Part shown: piece by piece, positions 1 through 7,704 of the stretch
Numbering within the stretch: position 1 is the stretch's first letter
Layout of the letters: each line of letters starts with the position of its first letter
Assembly: GCA_913777465.1 (NCBI GenBank)
Contig: CAJYRQ010000063.1
Span: forward strand, 1 to 64,000
Direction of reading: 5' to 3'
Length of the DNA stretch: 64,000 nt
Source: an uncultured Chryseobacterium sp.
GTDB lineage: Bacteria; Bacteroidota; Bacteroidia; Flavobacteriales; Weeksellaceae
The notes under the pieces: model-generated
Database searches by the model: none
Seen by the model: the letters and a program-made list of their open reading frames with translations, nothing else
Told to the model about the DNA's origin: nothing
Program-made: the position numbers and the translations under genes

Positions 1-57
1 TTTAGTAATAACCCTTGGTTTTAAACTGCTTTTGGCCGGACTTTTTGAAAGTGTCAT
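1..57 (-). CDS. Possible 5' end of a gene leaving the window
   Basis: An ATG at 55-57 on the minus strand opens a frame that stays open to the window edge (19 codons, MTLSKSPAKSSLKPRVITK). It lies 27 nt downstream of the transporter stop on the same strand, so it could be the next gene of a short operon. The fragment is too short to assign to a family, and chance openness cannot be excluded. Confidence 0.3.
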   Translation of the reverse strand, partial: MTLSKSPAKSSLKPRVITK

Positions 58-84
58 GACATCATCAGAAACATAGGCTACAGA

Positions 85-996
85 TTAAATCTCTTTCATC
101 TCTTCCGGGTTTAATCCGGCAGAAAAAATCTCTTTGGCATTAAAAATAATGACCGCCAGAAATATAATGGAATACGCTAAGATCTGTATGAGCTCAAGCT
201 TTTCATGAAATACAGCTGCCGCCAGAATAAAAGCGATGATCGGATTAATGTTTAAAATCATCCCCACTTTAGAGGATGAAATTCCCGACAAAGCATAAAG
301 ATTCAGGAGAAGCGGAACAATGGTATACAGAACGGCAATAACCTCAATGAATATATAGAATTTAATTTCGGAAGGAACAGCGCCTGAATAGGCCGGAAAA
401 AACGGCAATAAAATGAGTGATGAAAATACGATATGGACATTTAGGATCAGAAATTTATCAAATTTCTTATTGATGTTCTGGATAACAAGATAAATGGCGT
501 AAGTAAGCCCAACCAAACTGCTGTACAGCATATCAATCAGATTGGCGTATGACAATAGAATACATCCCGCACCGCTTAAGATAACCGCAAGCCACTGCAA
601 CCTGGTGAGCTTTTCACGAAGGATAAAGAAAGCAAGGATGGTTGTGAGGATCGGGCAGACCAGATAAGCTACCGAAGTCGCCCTTACACTGATATGGTTC
701 ATCACATAAATGAACGAGAACCAATTCGCAGTAAGAAGCATGCTGCTGAGGATATTCAGAACAATTGCTTTTTGCCGGATTTCCTGAGACTGGCTTTTAA
801 AGATGCGTAGATTTTCCTTTATCTTTTTCTTTTTAAAGAAGATGGAAATGAATGACATTATCACTGCGCAGCTGAAAACCCTGTAGAATAGAATATCCAG
901 TGACGAATATTCATGTAACGGTTTTAAAACAAGGCTGAAAGTTCCCCAAACGGCAAATGCAATTATTGCGGCAATATAATATCTTAACTGTTTCAA
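85..996 (-). CDS. EamA/DMT-superfamily membrane transporter
   Basis: A 303-residue protein made almost entirely of hydrophobic helices, about ten, in two halves, as expected for drug/metabolite transporters with two EamA repeats. The first repeat covers roughly residues 5-150 and ends with the usual acidic-basic turn (FILREKLTRLQW). The second covers about 155-290 and contains FHEKLELIQILAYSIIF at the equivalent place. It probably exports or imports a small metabolite across the inner membrane; the substrate cannot be read from the sequence. Length is normal for the family. The start MKQLRYYIAAI places the first helix directly after a short basic N-terminus. Confidence 0.85.
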   Translation of the reverse strand: MKQLRYYIAAIIAFAVWGTFSLVLKPLHEYSSLDILFYRVFSCAVIMSFISIFFKKKKIKENLRIFKSQSQEIRQKAIVLNILSSMLLTANWFSFIYVMNHISVRATSVAYLVCPILTTILAFFILREKLTRLQWLAVILSGAGCILLSYANLIDMLYSSLVGLTYAIYLVIQNINKKFDKFLILNVHIVFSSLILLPFFPAYSGAVPSEIKFYIFIEVIAVLYTIVPLLLNLYALSGISSSKVGMILNINPIIAFILAAAVFHEKLELIQILAYSIIFLAVIIFNAKEIFSAGLNPEEMKEI

Positions 997-1260
997 CTGA
1001 AATCCTTTTTTTGATGGCTTTATGACAATGCGAAGATAGGAATATCGGATGAAGCTATCAGGATTATATACTTAATCATATCTACAGATACTGGTTTGGT
1101 ACTGATTTCCGGAATATCTCATCAGCTGTTTCTCAATTTTTTTTTATTGGTTTAAATCTATTCAGGCAAATCCTAGTTATCAATCATTCATTTCTGATTT
1201 AAAAATGAGTTTTCTATTTATGTTATGTTTGATTATAAGAAATTAAGTTAATATGACCAA

Positions 1261-1291
1261 TAAAAAGCCACTCAGATTTTCTGAATGGCTT
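1261..1291 (-). terminator. Rho-independent terminator of the small soluble protein gene
   Basis: Read on the minus strand, AAGCCATTCAGA and TCTGAGTGGCTT pair around a short A-rich loop and are followed by TTTTTA. It lies about 40 nt beyond the stop of the gene at 1332. Confidence 0.75.
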
Positions 1292-1331
1292 GTCATTAAT
1301 CGCAATATTGGTTTAGTAATATACTATTTTA

Positions 1332-1694
1332 TTACGCATTGCTTTTTTCTGTGATTAGTTTTCCGGCCAGTTTTGAAACTTTTAAAAGGCCTTTTCCTAA
1401 TTTTTTAATAGAGGCGCTGTCTTTTGTGTTTTCAGCTTTTTCAGCAGCTTCTACTGTGGCATTACCCAGTTTTTCAAGCAGGCTGCAGATTTTTTTGTTA
1501 TCCTTTGCAGACATGGCTTCTTTCAGTTTTTCAAGATCATGCATGATGGGTGCAAATCCTCTTCGGTCTTTAAGAATCTTGATCCAGCTGGTAATATTGG
1601 GTGCCGCTCCGGTTTTGGATTCTTTTTCAATACCGGTTTCTACCAGTTCGATTGTTTTTTCAACGTGTTCTAATTCAGATTGTTGCTCGCTCAT
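1332..1694 (-). CDS. Small helical soluble protein of unknown function
   Basis: I do not recognise a family. The 120-residue product starts MSEQQSELEHVEKTIELVE and is rich in Lys, Glu and Ala, with predicted long amphipathic helices and no signal peptide or membrane segment. A longer frame opens 30 codons upstream, but that extension is hydrophobic and aromatic and unlike the rest, so the internal ATG at 1692-1694 is the better start. It lies downstream of the tail-fibre-like operon on the same strand but is separated from it by a terminator at 1871-1912, so it is probably its own unit. Confidence 0.6.
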   Translation of the reverse strand: MSEQQSELEHVEKTIELVETGIEKESKTGAAPNITSWIKILKDRRGFAPIMHDLEKLKEAMSAKDNKKICSLLEKLGNATVEAAEKAENTKDSASIKKLGKGLLKVSKLAGKLITEKSNA

Positions 1695-1870
1695 AATTTT
1701 GTTTTTTGGTGTGTATTGGATCTCACAATAGATATGCCAAAACCTGTGTAAAAACAAAAAATTAGTATATAAATATTCTTTCATTAGGATTTAAGTCAAA
1801 TAATTTATTTGCCTAAAGTATTAAATATCAAATACAATACATCCAATTACTCCTATTTTGCTTAAAATAA

Positions 1871-1912
1871 AAAGCCATAATCCAGAAACAACAGTCTCCT
1901 GATTATGGCTTT
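1871..1912 (-). terminator. Terminator of the tail-fibre-like operon
   Basis: AAAGCCATAATC and GATTATGGCTTT form a 12-bp stem around an 18-nt loop; on the minus strand a T-rich tract follows. It lies about 40 nt after the stop of the gene at 1955 and closes that operon. Confidence 0.8.
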
Positions 1913-1954
1913 GAACTTAACCGTATTGGAATTTCAGTGGCTCTTTTATATTTT

Positions 1955-4696
1955 TTACCAGATAAATTCGCAAGGTTGCTGTCTTTCGGCAATCACTCTT
2001 AACGATTTGGTAACGTATAATCTCAGGAAACATCCCGGTTCAACATTATACACATGTTTGCCATGGATCAGAACTGCCATGGGATAGTTCTTCTGATCAA
2101 AATTATAAATAACGATCTGCTGTTTCGGATAAATTTCTCTGAAATTAACGGCCATTTTAATCTGTTCCCCAATGACATGGATCAGTCTGTTCCTGTCGTC
2201 GATCTCAAGATTACCGGAAGCATCGATCTCATAATGGTGGGGATCCAGCCGGATGGCATATTCTGATTCGTCATTAATGATTTCATCCCGGAGAGAAGCT
2301 GTGTTACCGTTAGGAATGAAGATGGTGTCGGCCTGCTCGTCTTTAGACTTAAAGTTCTCCGTCGCTTTAACACAACCCTGCACACTTACCTTATTTTTAT
2401 CCGCTTCACCGCCAATGCCTATATTCCGTAGCTCCAGATGGTAATTGATTCCTTCGAAGCCTCCATGAATATTACTTCCGTATTTATAATATTCATTAAT
2501 CTTACCGGCTATAAAATTTTTACGACTCGCATCTACCAATCCGGATTCATTTTCAAAGTAATTGTCTGAAATCATTACTTCATTTCCTGTATAGATGGTG
2601 AAATCCTGATTCAATCTTATCCCATTCTGATAGGCATCATTCCATTGCTGAATATTGGTTAAGGTAAAATCCGTTTCCGTCCAGAATTTATACCATGAGG
2701 TCGTCCAGTTTCCGTCGATCCCTTTCCTGATTTTAAGCATCGGAACCCCGGAACCGTTAATCCCCGTCTGGTTTGCAAAAGCCAACTGATACGACGAATC
2801 TCCTGTAGAAGCTGAAGTGCCGTCCCAGGGCGAATACGTCATAATCCCGGCATAATTTCCGGATGCTCCCAATCCAGCGATGTTGGCTGCCGCAAAATCA
2901 AACCTTACCCTTTTCGGGGTTGAATTCGGGGCAATATCATTGGGATTTCTTGAGCCGTCTCTCGACGTCACGAAAAAGTTCGTAAGATTTACCGAGTTGT
3001 TTCCGCTGATGGTTAGCTGCTGACCATTTTCTCCCTCATTGACCGTACTTAATTGAATCTGGTTTTTGTTTACCGCATGGGTACCCAGTGTTCCGTTCGG
3101 GATAATGGGACTGCTGGTGAAGGTTTTGGTATCACTGATGATTTCAATTCCGGTTTTTCCAACAAAGAGGTTCAAAGATTCCGTTTTTGTATAATAATTT
3201 AATAAATCACCACCTGTCAATAACTTATTCCACGGGCCCCATCTACCTGCCGATATGTAATTCTGAAAATACATTGAATTGGCTGTTTGTGCTAATCTGA
3301 ATGCCGTATTTATATTTCCGGAATTATCAGTATAAGGTACCATCGTGATAGCAGCTGAGTAGGTACCGACATCTGTTCCTGACAGTCCTATTGCTGAACT
3401 TGTTTTAAAATCGTATAAAACCCCAGCTCTTATTTCAGTAGATGGTAGCGGGTTGGTATTCCTGGTATCTAAAACCCGTATTGAATTAACATCACCTCCT
3501 GAAAGACTCCGTAGCGGATAATTCGACGCGGAAGTTGCAGGCAGATAAGAGTTGCTATCCACACTTCCGTCAGCCTTTAAAAATTGTGCAGCCGTTCCGC
3601 CCGCCTTTATAAATGCATTAGCCGTAACGCCGGATGAATTTATTTCAGTATGCTTGGTTGTATTATCAAAAAACTGGAAGGTTGCCCCGTTACTGCCGCT
3701 CGATCCTTTTCCTACAGCTTTAATAAATGCCGTCGGGGTCGCAGATACACCATATTTAAAAGCTAGCGGTATAATGTTGCCTTCCGAAGTCCCTGAATCA
3801 TGTAATGTCAGGACATCCTGCTCCAATACACCACTTCCGTTTGAGGGCTTTATAGTCAATGCTCCTGTAAGTTCTCCGCCGCTCAGAGGCAATGCACCGA
3901 TTTCCGGCAGGGTCCAGGCCACGTTTCCGGAACCGTTAACCAATTTGGTAGAGTTCCCGATTGTCAGATTTCTTGAGGTTCCCCAGATATCAGTGGTAAT
4001 ATCAGCTGTTGCATTAAATGGAGTACCATTGATATTTCTCGAAGAACCTAATTTCAATGCTGATTCAACAGAAAAATCATTGAATGTAAACGATGTATTC
4101 AGTGGTGATGCTTCAGCAGTAATTAAACTGATTTCCGGAGGATTGCTTTTTAACGGCTCTCTGTTAACGTTTATTAATCCACGGATATTTATTTCGGTCC
4201 AGTTTCCCCAATTCGTTGTTAAATTGCCAATATAAATATGTCTTTCTGAAGAAAAACCTGTTCCAACCGTTACATATCTTACCGTTAGCCCATTTGAATT
4301 TCTTCCCAAAAATGCAACAGAATTATTACCGGCAAAATGTAGAGAGCTGTTATAATAAGTATAAAACTGACAGACAAAAGTGCCGACTAGTGCTCCATAA
4401 GTAAAAATATCGATGTAAAAAACACCCATAATATTCATGTTCGGTAGCTTAATGTCAATAATACCGGTGCCATAAACTGTGGCGGACGCCAGATTTAAAA
4501 TTTCGTTCCCGGCTGTTAATCTGCCTGAGGTCTCGAAGTTTTTCCCATTCAGATTAACATTTTCATTTGCGCCGTTATACGGAATATACTGACCAGTATC
4601 GATGCTCCCATCAGCCTTTAAAAATTGAGCCGCTGTACCCCCTACGACTTTAAAGCCCTTCGACGAGGTATAAAGTGCATATTTGATATCGCTCAT
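1955..4696 (-). CDS. Large phage tail-fibre-like protein
   Basis: A 913-residue Ser/Thr/Asn/Gly-rich protein with no signal peptide, typical of beta-rich trimeric fibre proteins. The N-terminus (DIKYALYTSSKGFKVVGGT) matches that of the next gene upstream (DIKYAYYRSSVGYKIEGKT), suggesting a shared anchoring module. A motif GGTAAQFLKADGS(I/V)D occurs at about residues 19-33 and again at 366-380, an internal duplication. Residues of about 393-500 (YPLRSLSGGDVNSIR to GRWGPWNKLLTGGDL) resemble the knob repeat of pyocin and phage fibres. The C-terminus from about 815 is a different, more charged domain, perhaps the receptor-binding tip. It starts one base after the upstream stop, so the two genes are co-transcribed. 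Function in a particle is inferred. Confidence 0.6.
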   Translation of the reverse strand: MSDIKYALYTSSKGFKVVGGTAAQFLKADGSIDTGQYIPYNGANENVNLNGKNFETSGRLTAGNEILNLASATVYGTGIIDIKLPNMNIMGVFYIDIFTYGALVGTFVCQFYTYYNSSLHFAGNNSVAFLGRNSNGLTVRYVTVGTGFSSERHIYIGNLTTNWGNWTEINIRGLINVNREPLKSNPPEISLITAEASPLNTSFTFNDFSVESALKLGSSRNINGTPFNATADITTDIWGTSRNLTIGNSTKLVNGSGNVAWTLPEIGALPLSGGELTGALTIKPSNGSGVLEQDVLTLHDSGTSEGNIIPLAFKYGVSATPTAFIKAVGKGSSGSNGATFQFFDNTTKHTEINSSGVTANAFIKAGGTAAQFLKADGSVDSNSYLPATSASNYPLRSLSGGDVNSIRVLDTRNTNPLPSTEIRAGVLYDFKTSSAIGLSGTDVGTYSAAITMVPYTDNSGNINTAFRLAQTANSMYFQNYISAGRWGPWNKLLTGGDLLNYYTKTESLNLFVGKTGIEIISDTKTFTSSPIIPNGTLGTHAVNKNQIQLSTVNEGENGQQLTISGNNSVNLTNFFVTSRDGSRNPNDIAPNSTPKRVRFDFAAANIAGLGASGNYAGIMTYSPWDGTSASTGDSSYQLAFANQTGINGSGVPMLKIRKGIDGNWTTSWYKFWTETDFTLTNIQQWNDAYQNGIRLNQDFTIYTGNEVMISDNYFENESGLVDASRKNFIAGKINEYYKYGSNIHGGFEGINYHLELRNIGIGGEADKNKVSVQGCVKATENFKSKDEQADTIFIPNGNTASLRDEIINDESEYAIRLDPHHYEIDASGNLEIDDRNRLIHVIGEQIKMAVNFREIYPKQQIVIYNFDQKNYPMAVLIHGKHVYNVEPGCFLRLYVTKSLRVIAERQQPCEFIW

Positions 4697-4697
4697 C

Positions 4698-6116
4698 TTA
4701 CAAATCTTTGCTGGTTACGGTTATCGATACGGGATTTGGTAAAGCAGAATCAAATTCAACATCTATTTTATTCGGATCGGTCAGTTTTATTCTGCCGTCG
4801 ATTTTATAAAATGTTACCGTATCATACATGGCAATATCCAGATTCCTCGTCCCCAAGTTATGAGCCACTGAAGCTGTTCCGGAAATAGAAGTAGTGTATG
4901 ATCTTACCATATTGTTTCCGGCAGTCACCCTACCCTTGGCGTCAACGGTTACCTGATCATAAGTTCCGGCAGCTACACCTGTTGCAGCCAATGTGATTGC
5001 TGAGGCAACGTTGGCCGAACCGTCAAAAGTAACGGCCCAGGTTGCATCGCCGGTAGTGGAAATCGTTCTCGCCGTCGTTAATTTTGCAGCTGATCCGGTG
5101 GTATTGATGGCTGCTGTACCGGTAAGTAATGTTGCGGGAACAGCAGTAACAGGAATTGCAACATTTCCTGAACCATCGATAGTCTGTGCTGTAGCCGTTA
5201 CCCCGGAAAGCGTAATGCTTCGTGCGGCAGTCCATTTTGTTGCAGAAAGAACGCTTTTTGCCGCATCAGCAGTGTTATCAACATTGGCTAGACCGACATG
5301 GGATTTATTAAGGACTACTACGCCTGTTAATCCATTTACGGAGTCTACAGCACCGGAAGTAATATAAACAAATGTCGTCCCCGTCCAACGGTACGTTTTA
5401 TTGGTATCAAGCGATACATAAATTTTACCTGTCTCGCCGTTAATAAGGTTTGTATATGATGCCTCCTTGTAAAACTTTCCGTCTGCAGATTTATAATATC
5501 CTTCCAGGACGTCATCTACGTAAGACGGCAGCTGAGAAGCAGGTACCAATCCGGAGGAATCCAGTCCGGCTACTCCATTTGCAGCCCCTTTTTGTGACAG
5601 TGGAATGTAATTATTGAGATCAGCCGAGGTAGGCATAGAGCCCAGGTTTACGGTAATTCCGTTGGCCGTTTGAACGATCCCTGTTACCACATTCCCGCTG
5701 CCGGAAGTGGTAACCGGAAGGGAAAATGTAGTTCCTGATAAAGTAAGACCATTTCCCGCACCATAAGTTGTATCCGTAGAAGATAAGGTAATTGTATTTC
5801 CGGTTTGGCTGATCCCCATATTGGCTCCTGCTGCAAGGGTAACATCTCCGGATACCAAAGATCCGGACGTTCCTCCTTTCAGACGGGTAATGGTATCAGG
5901 CGTTGTAAAAGAGCGGTTCGCCGACAGATCATAACTTGTCCCGTTGATGGTTAAGGTTCGTGTTTTCGGGACATAATCCAAAGGGTTAAGGTTTCCGTCA
6001 TGCCAGAATGAATTGATTGCCCTGGTGCCTCCACCGGCCGTTAAAATGTCGTTGTCTGTTTTTCCTTCGATTTTGTATCCGACGGAACTTCTGTAATAAG
6101 CATATTTAATGTCCAT
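4698..6116 (-). CDS. Phage tail-fibre-like shaft protein
   Basis: A 472-residue protein dominated by Ser/Thr/Gly/Ala beta-type repeats. The stretch around residues 270-360 (HVGLANVDNTADAAK, then repeated T(A)(Q/I)TIDGSGNVAIPV-like units) is the pattern found in many tail fibres. A Gly-rich block with a possible collagen-like or beta-helical shaft precedes it. The last 55 residues (HNLGTRNLDIAMYDTVTF to FDSALPNPVSITV) form a compact domain shared with the upstream gene product (HNLDTLSFVIDAYDTVTL to FDSIPPNIIQLTI). The N-terminus matches that of the following gene. It overlaps the upstream gene by 11 nt, indicating translational coupling. Confidence 0.6.
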   Translation of the reverse strand: MDIKYAYYRSSVGYKIEGKTDNDILTAGGGTRAINSFWHDGNLNPLDYVPKTRTLTINGTSYDLSANRSFTTPDTITRLKGGTSGSLVSGDVTLAAGANMGISQTGNTITLSSTDTTYGAGNGLTLSGTTFSLPVTTSGSGNVVTGIVQTANGITVNLGSMPTSADLNNYIPLSQKGAANGVAGLDSSGLVPASQLPSYVDDVLEGYYKSADGKFYKEASYTNLINGETGKIYVSLDTNKTYRWTGTTFVYITSGAVDSVNGLTGVVVLNKSHVGLANVDNTADAAKSVLSATKWTAARSITLSGVTATAQTIDGSGNVAIPVTAVPATLLTGTAAINTTGSAAKLTTARTISTTGDATWAVTFDGSANVASAITLAATGVAAGTYDQVTVDAKGRVTAGNNMVRSYTTSISGTASVAHNLGTRNLDIAMYDTVTFYKIDGRIKLTDPNKIDVEFDSALPNPVSITVTSKDL

Positions 6117-6969
6117 GTCTATATTTTTTTATGGTTAATTGAATTATGTTAGGTGGTATTGAATCGAACAGAACTTCGATGTTGTTGGTATCTATTCTTC
6201 TTACTTTAAGGGGTACGGTAAACAGAGTGACCGTATCGTAAGCATCGATTACAAAGCTTAACGTATCAAGATTATGTTTTATCAATGAATTGCCTCTGAC
6301 CCTCTCTTCATAGATAATGTTTTCCGAAGCGATTTCCTTTTCGATATTTTTGATTTTGCCAAATACCAGATCATTAAACTGATTCTGATAAGTGGACGCT
6401 CCCCATGCTGAATAATTTCCGAGAAGCCGGATTTTATCATCTGAACTTCCGTTGACAAGTATTTCTGTAAGTGATCCGATCTGCTTCCTGTTTTCTTTGA
6501 TATAGTTAACGATTTCCTGAAGCTGATCAAGATCCATATCATCGGAAGTCAGCAATTCATTGATCTTAACGATATGCTCAAGTATTTCACTATCTTTTGC
6601 CTGAAGCTTATCTACAATTTCTCCGGTTTGTTTCTTGGTAAACACATTTCCGGTCTCTTCAGCACCATCAATGGTTGCGGCCAGATTGATTTTTAATTTT
6701 TCTTTCCACTGATCCACATGAGCAGGCGTAAGATTGGAGGCATTGAGCTTTGCCAGCACCGCATTATGTGCATTTTGATCTTTTAGATGCTCGGCAAAAG
6801 CGGTGTCGGGAAATGTATTTTGTAATGCCTCAGATAATCCTGTTACTTCATCGATCCTGATTTTTTCATCCAAATGGCGGAATGAAGAAAAAGTCTGCCG
6901 GAATTGGGATCCGGTAGGGCTATCGCCTTCTTCAAACCAGCTGAAAATTATGTTTAATGGTGTACTCAT
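6106..6969 (-). CDS. Tail-fibre-operon leading protein with helical core
   Basis: The first gene of the three-gene operon encodes 287 residues. The N-terminus (MSTPLNIIFSWFEEGDSPTGSQFRQTFSSFRH) leads into a mostly helical region with Asp/Glu-rich turns (SDDMDLDQLQEIVNYIKENR). It ends in the YDTVT/FDS domain of about 55 residues also found at the end of the following protein. The combination suggests a connector or trimerising base protein for a fibre. No signal peptide or membrane segment is visible. No capsid, terminase, sheath or baseplate gene is nearby. Family assignment is by shared domain only, so the role is inferred. Confidence 0.5.
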   Translation of the reverse strand: MSTPLNIIFSWFEEGDSPTGSQFRQTFSSFRHLDEKIRIDEVTGLSEALQNTFPDTAFAEHLKDQNAHNAVLAKLNASNLTPAHVDQWKEKLKINLAATIDGAEETGNVFTKKQTGEIVDKLQAKDSEILEHIVKINELLTSDDMDLDQLQEIVNYIKENRKQIGSLTEILVNGSSDDKIRLLGNYSAWGASTYQNQFNDLVFGKIKNIEKEIASENIIYEERVRGNSLIKHNLDTLSFVIDAYDTVTLFTVPLKVRRIDTNNIEVLFDSIPPNIIQLTIKKYRHGH

Positions 6970-7704
6970 TTAATTATTAGTTTAATTTGCTCATTGATCA
7001 TCCGGGAATATTTGCCGTGCATGATTCAATATTTCCGATTGGTATTTTTTCTCTTTTTACAATGCTTTCAATTACCGGATGAATGATATCTCCTTTATTA
7101 AAAGGCATTTTTATTTTAAATTTTTAATTGTACAGTCTGGAATACAAATCTTTTATCCGTAATATTTCCGGCTTAGATGTTCATTGACATTTTTGTTAGT
7201 CCTAACACTTAAATTTATATTAGGGTTTCAAATTTCATCTTTATTTCGTCATCCTAAAAGTTTTCCTCCTCCTTCATTCCGTAGCTGCATCAAACTGTTT
7301 TTTTAATAGGTTAGAGATAATATTATTCAGCCGTTACAGGGTTCAAAATTCACTTTTTTTTAATTCCTATGAAAGTTTTTCACCCCTTGGATTCTGTAGT
7401 TGCAGCAGACACATAGTTCTGAAAGTAATATCGGGATGAACAATCAGCTGACTGCCGAGATCTTACATGGAGCAATGGCAAAGGCAAAAAAATGACGGAT
7501 TGTCCTGGATTGTTCTAAAGAGCATTAATGATCCCGAATCTTCTGAAAATCGTCTTAATTTTTCAATTTGGAAAACAATTTGTTACATCTCTGTTGCCGG
7601 TTAAAAATATAATACGGTATGCATGGTAATGTAAATAATCTTAACTTTAATCCATTAAAAAGTTTTCTTTTTAACCAAAACATTGACTGTAACCACAAGA
7701 AGAT
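6970..7704. other. Gene-free divergent intergenic region, 735 bp
   Basis: The region separates the leftward fibre operon from the rightward PAS kinase. It is AT-rich and I find no convincing coding frame or strong hairpin. Two weakly similar stretches (GTAGCTGCATCAAAC near 7281 and GTAGTTGCAGCAGAC near 7395) are too diverged to call a repeat. The promoters of both flanking units must lie here but show no clear TAnnTTTG element. Confidence 0.5.

Noticed and set aside
3552-4235. 227-residue rightward frame opposite the large fibre gene
   Set aside because: Antisense to a low-complexity Ser/Thr/Gly-rich gene, which commonly leaves open antisense frames.
1955-7000. Intact prophage
   Set aside because: No integrase, capsid, terminase, portal, lysis or attachment-site sequence was found; only fibre-like genes.
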